This document shows, in pieces, positions 1-9,300 of a DNA stretch of 64,000 bases (the stretch's first letter is position 1; each line of letters begins with the position of its first letter). Below the pieces are notes generated by a model that saw only the letters and a program-made list of their open reading frames with translations, was not told where the DNA came from and did not search any database. The position numbers were made by a program, and so were the translations under genes. This stretch comes from Jannaschia sp. M317 (GTDB lineage Bacteria > Pseudomonadota > Alphaproteobacteria > Rhodobacterales > Rhodobacteraceae): positions 7,675-71,674 of the forward strand of contig NZ_CP081160.1 of NCBI RefSeq assembly GCF_025141175.1, read 5' to 3'.

Positions 1-2
1 TG

Positions 3-1829
3 TTGGAGGCGTTCTATCCCAGCACCGCCGCCCCGTCCCTGCCAAAGCGTGTTCTGGCCATGGTGGGGATCGGGGATCTGCCCGACACGGGCACCCCGCA
101 GGCGGAGCTGAGCCCCGCGCGTCTGGACGGTGTCGTCTGGGCGCTGCGCCGGGCCACGGATGTCTGGCGCGACGGCGATGCCTATATCATCTCGATCCTG
201 GCCGAGACGGAGAACCCGGTGTTTTCCGCCATGGTCGCGGGCACCATCGCCGAGGTCTATATCGCCGAACAGCTGGCCGGACGTCAGGCCACCGCCAACC
301 AGGCCACCGCCCAGATCGAGGTCCGGGTCGAGGAGCTGCGCAAGCAGGTCGAAGCCGCCGAACAACGCGTGCAGGACTATCGTGCCAACACCCTGGAACA
401 GAACGGCACCAGCATCGAAATCCTGTCGCAGCGCCTGCTGGACCTGAACGAGGAACTGGTGAAGGCCCGCATCGAACGCGGTGCCGCCGAGGCCCGCTAT
501 AACGAAATGCAGCGCGCCATCACCGAAGGCGGCTTCGAGGCGCTTGGCAACATGGTCACCTCGGAGGCCATTTCCGAGCTGACCACCCGGCGGCTGGAGC
601 TGGAGGCCTCGGACGCGGAATGGGCCGAGCGATTCCGCACCGACCATCCCGAACGCCGCAAGATCCAGAACCGCCTGAACGAGGTCGACCGCGCGCTAGA
701 GGCGGAAATCGCCCGCGCGCTGGACGCGCAGCGCAACGAATTGCAGATCGCTCGCGTGCGCGAACAGACCATGCAGGAAACCCTGACCGAGGTGGAAGGC
801 GAGTTTCAGGACGCGTCCCGCAACTCCATCGGTCTGCGCCAGCTGGAACGCGAAAGCGAGGCGATCCGGTCCGTCTATCAGGATCTGCTGACCCGCGTGG
901 CCCAGACCCGGACGCAGGAAAGCTTTCAGGTGGCCGACGCGCGGTTGATCGAACGCGCGACTGTGCCCGGTGCGCCCGCCGCCCCGCGCCCCAAGCTGAT
1001 GACCGTGCTGGGCCTGATCGTCGGGGCCGCCGTGGGCTTTGCCATTGTGCTGCTGCGCCGGCTGACGTCGCGCACCTTCCGCAGCATGGCAGAGCTGGAG
1101 CGGTTTGCCGGGCATCCCGTCGTCGCCGTCATGGCCGAACAGAACTGGAATTCCCCGCGCAAGGCCCTGCTCGAGATCGAGACCAATCGCATGGGACCGG
1201 TCGCCGAAAGCGTGCGGGCCCTGCGCAACCATCTGAACACCGGCGCGCAGTCGATGATGACGCGGTCGATCGTGTTGATGTCGCCCCTGTCGGGCGACGG
1301 CAAGACAACCACGACGCTGTTGCTGGCGCGGCTGGCGGAAATGGCCGACGAGATGGTCGTGGTGGTCGATTTCGACCTGCGGCAGAACACCCTGGCCAAG
1401 GAATTGATCCTGGGCGAGCGGCCAGGCACCTCGGACTATCTGTGCGATGAATGCACCCTGGACGAGGCCATCATCCGCGACGACGACATGGGGTTCGACA
1501 TCGTCACCGCCGGCACCTGCGGCCCCACCGCCGCCGACGATCTGCGCAGCGCGAACGTGCGCCAGATGCTCGACGAGTTGAAGGAAACCTACGACGTCGT
1601 GCTGGTGAACTGCCCCGCCATGTTGCAGGTGCCCGACGCCACGCTGATCGCCAAGGCGGTCGACCAATGCCTGCTGCTGGTGCGCCACGACAGCACGCCG
1701 CAGGCGGCGGTCAAACGCTGTCTGTCGATCCTGGGCAACCACAAGGTGACCATCGACGGGTTGATCATGACCCGCGCAGATCCCGACGATGTCGAAGAAG
1801 GATATCTCTATTCCTATGGCTATTCCTGA
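3..1829 (+). CDS. Polysaccharide co-polymerase / BY-kinase (Wzc/ExoP-like), 5' truncated
   Basis: Inner-membrane protein that controls exopolysaccharide chain length and export through a cytoplasmic tyrosine-kinase domain. The reading frame is open to the left edge, so the N-terminal membrane helix and the true start lie outside the window. Visible parts are a long periplasmic coiled-coil region (about residues 90-300, rich in E/Q/R heptads), a membrane helix (about 333-352), Walker A SGDGKTTT (about 430) and Walker A' VVVVDFDLR (about 454). The C-terminal tail YLYSYGYS has four tyrosines in alternation and fits the autophosphorylated tyrosine cluster of BY-kinases. It overlaps the next glycosyltransferase gene, which suggests one operon. 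Family assignment is firm; the polysaccharide is unknown. Confidence 0.9.
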   Translation: MEAFYPSTAAPSLPKRVLAMVGIGDLPDTGTPQAELSPARLDGVVWALRRATDVWRDGDAYIISILAETENPVFSAMVAGTIAEVYIAEQLAGRQATANQATAQIEVRVEELRKQVEAAEQRVQDYRANTLEQNGTSIEILSQRLLDLNEELVKARIERGAAEARYNEMQRAITEGGFEALGNMVTSEAISELTTRRLELEASDAEWAERFRTDHPERRKIQNRLNEVDRALEAEIARALDAQRNELQIARVREQTMQETLTEVEGEFQDASRNSIGLRQLERESEAIRSVYQDLLTRVAQTRTQESFQVADARLIERATVPGAPAAPRPKLMTVLGLIVGAAVGFAIVLLRRLTSRTFRSMAELERFAGHPVVAVMAEQNWNSPRKALLEIETNRMGPVAESVRALRNHLNTGAQSMMTRSIVLMSPLSGDGKTTTTLLLARLAEMADEMVVVVDFDLRQNTLAKELILGERPGTSDYLCDECTLDEAIIRDDDMGFDIVTAGTCGPTAADDLRSANVRQMLDELKETYDVVLVNCPAMLQVPDATLIAKAVDQCLLLVRHDSTPQAAVKRCLSILGNHKVTIDGLIMTRADPDDVEEGYLYSYGYS

Positions 1830-2934
1830 CAGGCCGCGCGTTGCGCTGATCCACTATTGGCTGACGGGGATGCGCGGCGGCGAAAAGGTGCTGGAGGCGC
1901 TGTGCCGGATGTATCCGCAGGCCGACATCTTTACCCATGTCGCCGATCCGCCCGCCCTGTCGGACACGCTGCGCGCCCACAAGATCACCGAGACCTTCAT
2001 CGGCCGGCTGCCCGCCGCCAAGTCCAAGTATCAGGCCTATCTGCCGCTGATGCCCCGCGCCTTGGAGGGCGTGGACCTGACCGGCTATGACCTCGTGATC
2101 TCGTCCGAGGCGGGGCCCGCCAAGGGGGTCATCGTGCCGCCCGACTGTTTCCACCTGTGTTACTGCCATTCGCCGATGCGGTATCTTTGGGACCAGTATC
2201 ACGTCTATCGCGCGGGCACGGGCCGGGTTCAGAAACTGGCGATGTCGGTCTTTGCCCACGGCTTGCGGCAATGGGACGTGACCAGTGCGGCGCGGGTCGA
2301 TGCCTTTGCCGCCAATTCCAACCACGTGGCCGACCGCATCCGCAAATACTGGCGCCGCGACGCCGCCGTGGTGGCGCCCCCCGTCGCGGTAGAGGATTTC
2401 GCGCCGGTGGCGGATGTGGGCGACAGCTATCTCTGGCTGGGGGAACTGGCCCCCTACAAACGTCCCGACATCGCGGTCGAGGCGTTCAGCCGGCTGGGCC
2501 TGCCGCTGACCATCATCGGTGGCCCGCAAAAGACGGTGGACGCGTTGAAGGCCGGGGCAAAGGACAATGTCACCTTTCTGGGCAAGACCGATTTCGCCAC
2601 GCTCAAGGATCACCTGGCCCGCTGCCGGGCGCTGATCTTTCCGGGCGAAGAGGATTTCGGCATCGTTCCGGTCGAGGCCATGGCCTCGGGCCGCCCGGTC
2701 ATTGCCTACGGGCGTGGCGGGGCCTGCGATTCGGTGGTGGATGGCAAGACCGGCCTGCTGTTCCCGCACCAATCGGTCGCGGATCTGGTCGCCGCGGTCG
2801 AGAGGTTCGAGGCCGAGCGTCTGTATGACGTCGACCCCCAGGCCCTGGTCGAACACGCGGCGGGCTTTGCCGAAAGCGCGTTTCGCGCGGGCATCGAGGC
2901 GCTGATCCCTGCGCATCTGCGCCCGGCGGGATGA
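1816..2934 (+). CDS. Glycosyltransferase, GT4/GT1 family
   Basis: Predicted retaining glycosyltransferase that adds a sugar to the lipid-linked polysaccharide precursor at the inner face of the membrane. The N-terminal half has the usual HYWLTGMRGGEKVLE start of this group, and the C-terminal Glycos_transf_1 domain carries GEEDFGIVPVEAMASGRPV, the E-x7-E signature. The ATG at 1816 places this start near the N-terminus and gives a 14-bp overlap with the upstream kinase gene. An in-frame ATG at 1789 would add nine residues. Neither start has an ideal ribosome site: AAGGA at 1798-1802 is 13 nt from the chosen start. Donor and acceptor sugars cannot be read from sequence. Confidence 0.87.
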   Translation: MAIPDRPRVALIHYWLTGMRGGEKVLEALCRMYPQADIFTHVADPPALSDTLRAHKITETFIGRLPAAKSKYQAYLPLMPRALEGVDLTGYDLVISSEAGPAKGVIVPPDCFHLCYCHSPMRYLWDQYHVYRAGTGRVQKLAMSVFAHGLRQWDVTSAARVDAFAANSNHVADRIRKYWRRDAAVVAPPVAVEDFAPVADVGDSYLWLGELAPYKRPDIAVEAFSRLGLPLTIIGGPQKTVDALKAGAKDNVTFLGKTDFATLKDHLARCRALIFPGEEDFGIVPVEAMASGRPVIAYGRGGACDSVVDGKTGLLFPHQSVADLVAAVERFEAERLYDVDPQALVEHAAGFAESAFRAGIEALIPAHLRPAG

Positions 2935-3617
2935 CGGCGCCGGTTTCTCTCTACTTCTGGCACCTGACGGATGCGGCCGAAGCGGCGCGCCTGTCGCCCC
3001 TGCTTTCGCCGGAGGAGGCGGCGCGCGCCGACCGTTATGTCAAACCCGCCGACGGCATCGCCTATCGCATCGGGCGCGGGCACCTGCGCCAGGTGTTGGC
3101 GCAGTGGGTGGGCGGCGATGCGGCGTCGCTGGCGTTCCGCCTTGGCCCCTCGGGCAAGCCCGCGCTGGAACGGGGGCCGCAGTTCAACCTCAGCCATTCC
3201 GGCGGGCTGGCCTGTCTGGCGGTGCACCCGGACGCGGTGCTGGGCGTCGACATAGAAGCGCCCCGCCCGGTCGAGGAAGGCGTGGCGCGGCGGTTCTTTT
3301 CGGCGTCGGAATATGCCGGGCTGTCCGCCCTGCCGCAGGCCGAGTGGCTGCCTGCCTTCTTTCGCATCTGGACCCGCAAGGAAGCAGTGCTCAAGGCCGT
3401 GGGCACCGGCTTGACGGATCGGCTGGACGGGTTCGACGTGACCCTGGGGGCGGACGCGGCGGTGACGCGGATGGACACCGGCCACACGCGGCACTGGGCG
3501 CTGCGGCACCTGTTGGTCGGGCGGCGATGGGTCGGCGCGTTGGCGGTGCCAGACCCGGTCGGGCCGGTCGAGATCGCGGTGCGCGCGGCACCGGGCGACG
3601 TCTGCGTCACCCTGTAG
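2931..3617 (+). CDS. 4'-phosphopantetheinyl transferase (Sfp type)
   Basis: Transfers the phosphopantetheine arm of CoA to the carrier-protein serines of NRPS/PKS enzymes. The 228-residue protein shows the ordered Sfp signatures GPSGKP, FNLSHSGG, GVDIE (Mg-binding acidic pair) and WTRKEAVLKA. It starts inside the stop of the upstream glycosyltransferase (ATGA overlap), so it is translated with the polysaccharide operon. It converges on the NRPS gene with a gap of only 9 bp. The obvious clients are the carrier domains encoded at 3.6-15.9 kb, whose DSL/HSL serines need this modification. The physical link of this activator to the polysaccharide operon is unusual. Confidence 0.93.
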   Translation: MTAPVSLYFWHLTDAAEAARLSPLLSPEEAARADRYVKPADGIAYRIGRGHLRQVLAQWVGGDAASLAFRLGPSGKPALERGPQFNLSHSGGLACLAVHPDAVLGVDIEAPRPVEEGVARRFFSASEYAGLSALPQAEWLPAFFRIWTRKEAVLKAVGTGLTDRLDGFDVTLGADAAVTRMDTGHTRHWALRHLLVGRRWVGALAVPDPVGPVEIAVRAAPGDVCVTL

Positions 3618-3626
3618 CGGCGAGGG

Positions 3627-6356
3627 TCAGACGCCCCCCGCCAGCCAGTTCTCCATCGCGGTGCCCATGTCCTCCACCCCGATCCGCCGATCGCGGGAGA
3701 TATAGACCCGGTCGAAATGGACGGTCTGCAACTGGCTTTCGGCCATCACATCCTCCCAGCCGAGCGAAGGTTTCCACAGCGGTCCGCTGGGCGAGGCATC
3801 GGTGACGATGTGCAACACCGGAAAGGTCACGGGCGCGGGGCGATAGCGGTCGCGGGCGCGCGACATCTCGATGATGAACGCCTCCTGCCCGGCCTCCAGA
3901 TCCGTCTTTTGCGCGTGGTCGATCAGCCGCAGCGCATGCAGCGCGCGCAGCGCCCCGGTGCGGTGGAAAATGCCATAACTGCCCAGCAGGGCGGCGGTCG
4001 ACATCTCGCCCTCGCGCCAATATTTCAGCCGCAGTTTCAGCGAGTGGTTGCGATCCTGTTTGCGCAGGCGCGGGTCGCGGTGGACCTGCTGGGAAAACCC
4101 CGGCTCCCACACGTCTTTCATCATCACGCGCGCCGGGGCGCCGTCGGCCACCAACAGCCGCGCGGTTTCCAGCGCGAGGTTTCCGTGCACGCAATTGCCG
4201 TAAAGCAGATAGGGCCCTTCGGCCTGCAGGCGGCGGACCTGTTCGGCATACATTTCGGCCACGTCCAGGAAATCGGCCTGGGTGCCGATGTCCATCCGAT
4301 CCTCGGGCAGACGCACGACCGAGACGGGTCGATCCTGTCCCGGCAGGGTGGAGATGGCCAGCGCCGTGGCCGCGTTGTTGACGGCGATGAACGGCTGGCC
4401 CGTGCCCTCCTTGCGCAGCCGCAAAAGGGATGGGTCGCTGACCGGGGCACCGGTCATTGCGGGCGCGCGGCGGGCGGCGACGATGCGGGCGAAATCGCCC
4501 AGCACCGGGTTTTCATAGACCTCGGCCAGGTCCAGCGCCACGCCCCAGCGGTCGCGCAGCCGCGCGATCATCCGCAGGACCAGCAGGGAATGACCGCCCA
4601 GGTCAAAGAAATGCGCCGTCGAAGACACGTCGCGCGTGTCCAGCAGCTCTGCCCAGTCGGCGCGCAGCGCGGTCAGCGTCTCGCGGGTCAGCCCGTCATC
4701 GGCGGGCGCGGCTTTGCGTCCGGCCGGAATGCGCAGGGCGCTTCGGTTCGGTGTGCCCGTGCTGCTGCGCGGCAGTGCCGCCACGACGCTGATCCCGGTC
4801 AGACCGGACTCCGACAGGTCGGCCAGGATCGCCTCGGGCAGCTGTTCCAGCGGAAACGCCCCGGTGTCGCCCGGCACGACGAAGCCGTAGGCCCCGCCGT
4901 CGTGGGAAAGGGCCACGGCCTCGGCCACCATCGGGTGCGCGGTCAGGCGGTTTTCCACCAGGGCCAGGGCGCGGTCGCGGTCCTCCGACCGCTCGCTTGC
5001 GGCGCGGCGCAGGGGGCCGGACATCGGGATCTGTCCCAGCGGCGTCTCGGGCGCGTCAAAGGCCGCGTCAAAGCAGTTCACCACGGTTTCGACGATCTGG
5101 CGGGCGCTGTCCTCGGTGAACAGCTCGGCGGCGTATTCCAGCGTGATCTGCCAGCCGGTCGGCCGTTCCATCACCGCCATGTCGAGATCATAGAGCGCGC
5201 CGGGCGCGTGGCTGGGCACCGATTTCATCGAGATGCCGCCGTAGTCCGCCGTCTCCATGAAGACGCTTTGCAGGTTGAAATTGATCGAGATCAGCGGCGT
5301 GCGCGACGGGTCGCGCGGCGGGTTCAGGGTTTCGACCAGCTTGTTGAAGGGCGCTTGCTGATGAATCAGCGCGCCTTCGACCACGGGGCGGGCGCGGGCA
5401 ATATGTTGGGCTAGGGCCGTGTCCGCCGTGGGCCGGGTACGCAACACAAGGTTGTTGATGAAGACGCCGATCAGCGGCTCCAGCGCCTCGTCCATGCGGC
5501 CCGCGATCTGGGTGCCGAACAGGACATCCTCCGCCCCGGTCACCCGGTGCAGGGCCGCCGAAAAGATGGCGGTGCCAAGCGCGAATTTCGACACGCCGAG
5601 CGTCTGCGCGGCCCGCGTCAGCCGATCACCGAACCCATCGGGCAGATCCGTCGTCACATGATGGACGACACCGTCCTTGCGCAGGGGGCGCGGGGCGTCG
5701 GTGGGCACCTCGAAGTATGGCGCATCGGCGAGCGTATCGCGCCAGTAGGCCAGATCTTCGTCCAGGGCACCGCTGTCGAAGTAATCCTTCTGCCACAGGG
5801 TGTAATCGCCGTACTGCAGCTCCAGCTCCGGCAGGTCGATGCCCGCCAGCGCCGAGCCGATTTCGCGGCCCAGCACCTTGATCGAAAACCCGTCGAAACA
5901 GCTTTGGTGGATGACATAGCACAGGATCGCACGGTCCTGGGTCAGGCGGATCAGGGTGGCCCGGATCAGGCCGGGCTGCGACAGATCAAAGGGCCGCGCC
6001 GCCACCTCGCGGGCGATGGCGTCGACGCGGGCGGGTTGATCCGCCTCGGGCACCGGGCGCAGATCGACGGTGGCCAGTTGGAAGGGCACGGTTTCGTGGA
6101 CCCGCTGCACAGGCCCCGCGTCGGTGTCGTGAAACGAGGTGCGCAGAACCTCGTGCCTGTCGATGACCCGGTGAAACGCCGCCTCCAGCTCGTCCGAGCG
6201 CAGGGGCCCGGTCAATTGCCAGCGCACCGCGACGTTCAGGATCACGTTGCCCGGCATCGCCTGGTCGATGATCCAGCACCGGGTTTGTGCCGCGCTCAGC
6301 GGGAATTCCGCGACCATGTCCCCGGCGGGGGCGGGCGTGTTCTGTGTCTCGGTCAT
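3627..6356 (-). CDS. NRPS terminal protein: C - (A remnant) - PCP - TE with altered catalytic residues
   Basis: 909 residues. A condensation domain (about 15-430) keeps the fold motifs DRHEVLRTSF, YGDYTLWQKDYF, IGVFINNLVLR and HQQAPFNKL, but its HHxxxDG motif reads HQSCFDG (about 149), so the catalytic second His is Gln. About 440-560 resembles only the C-terminal subdomain of an adenylation domain. No nucleotide-binding core is present, and the A10 lysine motif reads STGTPNR instead of NGKxDR. A normal carrier domain follows (DLGGHSLL, about 588). The thioesterase-like end (about 645-909) has GNCVHG (about 720) at the nucleophile elbow instead of GxSxG, and by alignment Arg (HFDRVYI, about 882) where the catalytic His is expected. 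It starts inside the stop of the upstream 3192-residue gene (ATGA). Probably a specialised, possibly non-canonical termination protein. Confidence 0.9.
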   Translation of the reverse strand: MTETQNTPAPAGDMVAEFPLSAAQTRCWIIDQAMPGNVILNVAVRWQLTGPLRSDELEAAFHRVIDRHEVLRTSFHDTDAGPVQRVHETVPFQLATVDLRPVPEADQPARVDAIAREVAARPFDLSQPGLIRATLIRLTQDRAILCYVIHQSCFDGFSIKVLGREIGSALAGIDLPELELQYGDYTLWQKDYFDSGALDEDLAYWRDTLADAPYFEVPTDAPRPLRKDGVVHHVTTDLPDGFGDRLTRAAQTLGVSKFALGTAIFSAALHRVTGAEDVLFGTQIAGRMDEALEPLIGVFINNLVLRTRPTADTALAQHIARARPVVEGALIHQQAPFNKLVETLNPPRDPSRTPLISINFNLQSVFMETADYGGISMKSVPSHAPGALYDLDMAVMERPTGWQITLEYAAELFTEDSARQIVETVVNCFDAAFDAPETPLGQIPMSGPLRRAASERSEDRDRALALVENRLTAHPMVAEAVALSHDGGAYGFVVPGDTGAFPLEQLPEAILADLSESGLTGISVVAALPRSSTGTPNRSALRIPAGRKAAPADDGLTRETLTALRADWAELLDTRDVSSTAHFFDLGGHSLLVLRMIARLRDRWGVALDLAEVYENPVLGDFARIVAARRAPAMTGAPVSDPSLLRLRKEGTGQPFIAVNNAATALAISTLPGQDRPVSVVRLPEDRMDIGTQADFLDVAEMYAEQVRRLQAEGPYLLYGNCVHGNLALETARLLVADGAPARVMMKDVWEPGFSQQVHRDPRLRKQDRNHSLKLRLKYWREGEMSTAALLGSYGIFHRTGALRALHALRLIDHAQKTDLEAGQEAFIIEMSRARDRYRPAPVTFPVLHIVTDASPSGPLWKPSLGWEDVMAESQLQTVHFDRVYISRDRRIGVEDMGTAMENWLAGGV

Positions 6357-9300
6357 GCCTTGTCCCCTGCGGCGCGGCGGGCGCCCCTGCGGAAATCGCT
6401 CAGCTTCGGGCGGGCGGTCTTGGGCGCGCCCTCCGCGTCGCGGCTGTCGTAGAAAGCGGCGAGCGCCCGCACAGAGGGGTGTTCGAACAGATGCCGCGCC
6501 TCCAGCTCCATGTCCTCGGCCAGCAGGCGCGCGGCGAGGCGGAAGATCGAAAGGGAGTCGGCCCCCAGATCCAGCAGGGTCGTGGTCACGTCACCGACCG
6601 GCTGTCCCAAAACGTCGGACCAGATCGCGGCCAGCCGCTGTTCCGTGGCCGTCTCGGGCGGCACGTCGGTCTGCACCGCGCGGGGGGCCAGGTCGGGTGT
6701 CGGCAACGCCTTGCGGTCCAGCTTGCCGTTGGCCGTCTGCGGCAGGGCGTCCAGATGCATCCAGGCGGTCGGGATCATGTAGTCCGGCAGATCGGCGGCC
6801 AAGGCGCGCATCAGGGTCGGACCGTCGGGCATCTCGCCCGGCCCGGTGACATAGCCCACCAGTTGCGGGTCGCCGTCGCGCCGCGCGCGCAGGTCGACGG
6901 CGGCGGCGGTGATCGCGGGATGAGCGCGCAGCATCGCCTCGATCTCGCCCAGGTCGATGCGGAAACCGCGCAGTTTCACCTGACCGTCGCGGCGGCCCAG
7001 CACGTCGATGTCGCCATCGGCGCGACGTTTGGCCATGTCGCCGGTCGCATAGAGCCGGCGCGCGGTGCCGTCGATGGTCACATCGCGGAACGCCTGCGCC
7101 GTGCGGTCGGGTTGCCCGGCATAGCCAAGCGCCAGGCCCGCGCCGCCGATATTCAGCTCGCCGACGACACCCACGGGGCAGGGCGCGCCAGAGGCGTCCA
7201 GCACGTGCAGTTCTGTCTGGGCGATGGGACCGCCGATGGTGATGTCCCCGCCGGGTGTCACCTGTTTCACCGCCGACCAGATCGTCGTCTCGGTCGGGCC
7301 GTAGAGGTTCCAGACCTCGGCCCCGGTATCCAGCAGCTGCGCCGCCAGATCGCGGGGCAGGGGTTCGCCCCCCGCCCAGGCGCGGAAGCCGTCGGGCAGC
7401 GTGACACCCGCCGTCAGCAGGATCGACCACAGCGTCGGCGTCGCCTGCATCACGGTGATGTCGCCCCGGTTCAGCCGCGCGGCTAGCTTGAAGCCGTCGA
7501 TCACGTCTTCGGCGGGGGCCAGCACCACGCGGGCCCCGGCGACCAGCGGGCCGAACATTTCCAGGATCGAGATGTCGAACATCGCGGTGGTCACGGCCAG
7601 CAGGCGGTCATCCTCGGACAGGCCCGGTTCGGCGACCATCGACAACAGCAGGTTGGACAACGCGCGGTGCGGCACCTCGACCCCTTTGGGCGTGCCGGTA
7701 GAGCCGGAGGTATAGATGACATAGGCCGGGGCGTCGGGCGTCAGGGTCATGTCCGCTGGCACCGCCATGGCCACGTCGGGCGTCATCACCTGGCGATCGG
7801 CAAAGCGCGCCGTGTCATCGGTCAGGATCAGACCGGGGGCCGCATCGTCCAGGATCTTGCCCAGCCGGGCGTCGGGCTGTTTCGGGTCCAGCGGCACAAA
7901 GGCGCAGCCCGCCCGCAGCACACCCAGCAGCGCCGGGATCAATGCGCCCCCGCGCGGCAGGCAGACCGCGACCCGGCCCGTGGTACCGGTGGCCTGAATG
8001 GCGGCGGCAATCGCGCCGCTCTGCGCCCAGAGGTCGGCATAGCTGGTGGTGCCGGTGGCGGTTTCCAGGGCGGTCGCATCCCCGCGCCGCGCTACGACAT
8101 CGGCCAACAGGGCGGGCAGGGCCGGATGGTCCTGCTGCGCGACCGGCGCGGCGACCGTCTGGGTCAGCGCCAGATCGTCCAGACGCGCCTCGGGCGTGGC
8201 GACCATGGCGCGCAGCAGCGTCTCGTAGCTGTCGGCCCAGGCGCGCACGGTGGCGGCGTCGAACAGGTCGGAGGCGTAATGCGCCTCGATCCGCAGGCCG
8301 CTGTCCTCGACCACGAGGTTGAAGAACAGATCGAAGGTGACGGCCGCCTTGGGGTTGGTTTCGAACCGAGTGGCGACGTCCGCGAAGGTCAGGGGGGCCG
8401 GTTCCTCCAGGTTGAATTCGATCTCGGTCAGGGGCAGGCGGTCCAGGCGACGCGGCACCTCGGCCACGTCCAGAATCTCGCCGAAGGTCATGCCGTCGTG
8501 ATCCAGCGCGGCATAGATCGCGTCGCGCACCGATTGCAGATGCCGGGTCACCTGCGCGTCCGGGTCCGCCTGCGACCGGATCGGCAGGAAGTTCACGAGG
8601 TGCCCCACCAGATCGCCCGGCGCGGCGGCCTGCTGCGCGGCGGTGGGCACCCCGATCACGATGTCAGTCGCGCCCGACAGCCGGTGCACCAGCGCCTGCA
8701 TCGCGGCGAAGGTGACCGAAAAGATGGTGCAGCCGTGTTTCGCGCCAAGCGCCTTCAGGTCGTTGACGACGGCGCGGGGGATTTCATGGACCACGGTCGC
8801 GCCGGGGCGGTCCGCCGACATGCGGCGGGGCCGGTCGGTCGGCAGGTCGGGCAGGGCGGGGACATCCGCAAAGGTGTCCTTCCAGAAGGTCGCCAGCGCC
8901 TCGTCCCGCTTGGCGGGCCGGGCCGCGTAATCAGCAAAGCGGGGCGCGGCGGGCAGGCCCGCATCGGCACCGGTGCGCGCGCCTTCGTAAAGCGCGGCAA
9001 GATCGTCCAGGATCAGCCCGAAGGACCAGCCGTCCAGCACGATGTGGTGCGCGGTGATCATCAGGGCGTGGCGGGTGTCAGCCAGCTTGAACAGGCGCGC
9101 GCGGATCGGCGCGTCTTCGGTCAGGTCAAAGGCGGTCTGCGCGTCCTGGGCCAGCACCTCCGTCAGGGCGGCGTCCGGGTCCGCGGCGCCGGACAGGTCG
9201 GTGACCGTCAGGTCCAGCGCCTCGGGCGGGGTCACGGCAAAGCCGCTGCCGTCGCGGGCAAACCGCAGGCGCAGGGCATCGCGGCGCGCGACGGTGCCCG

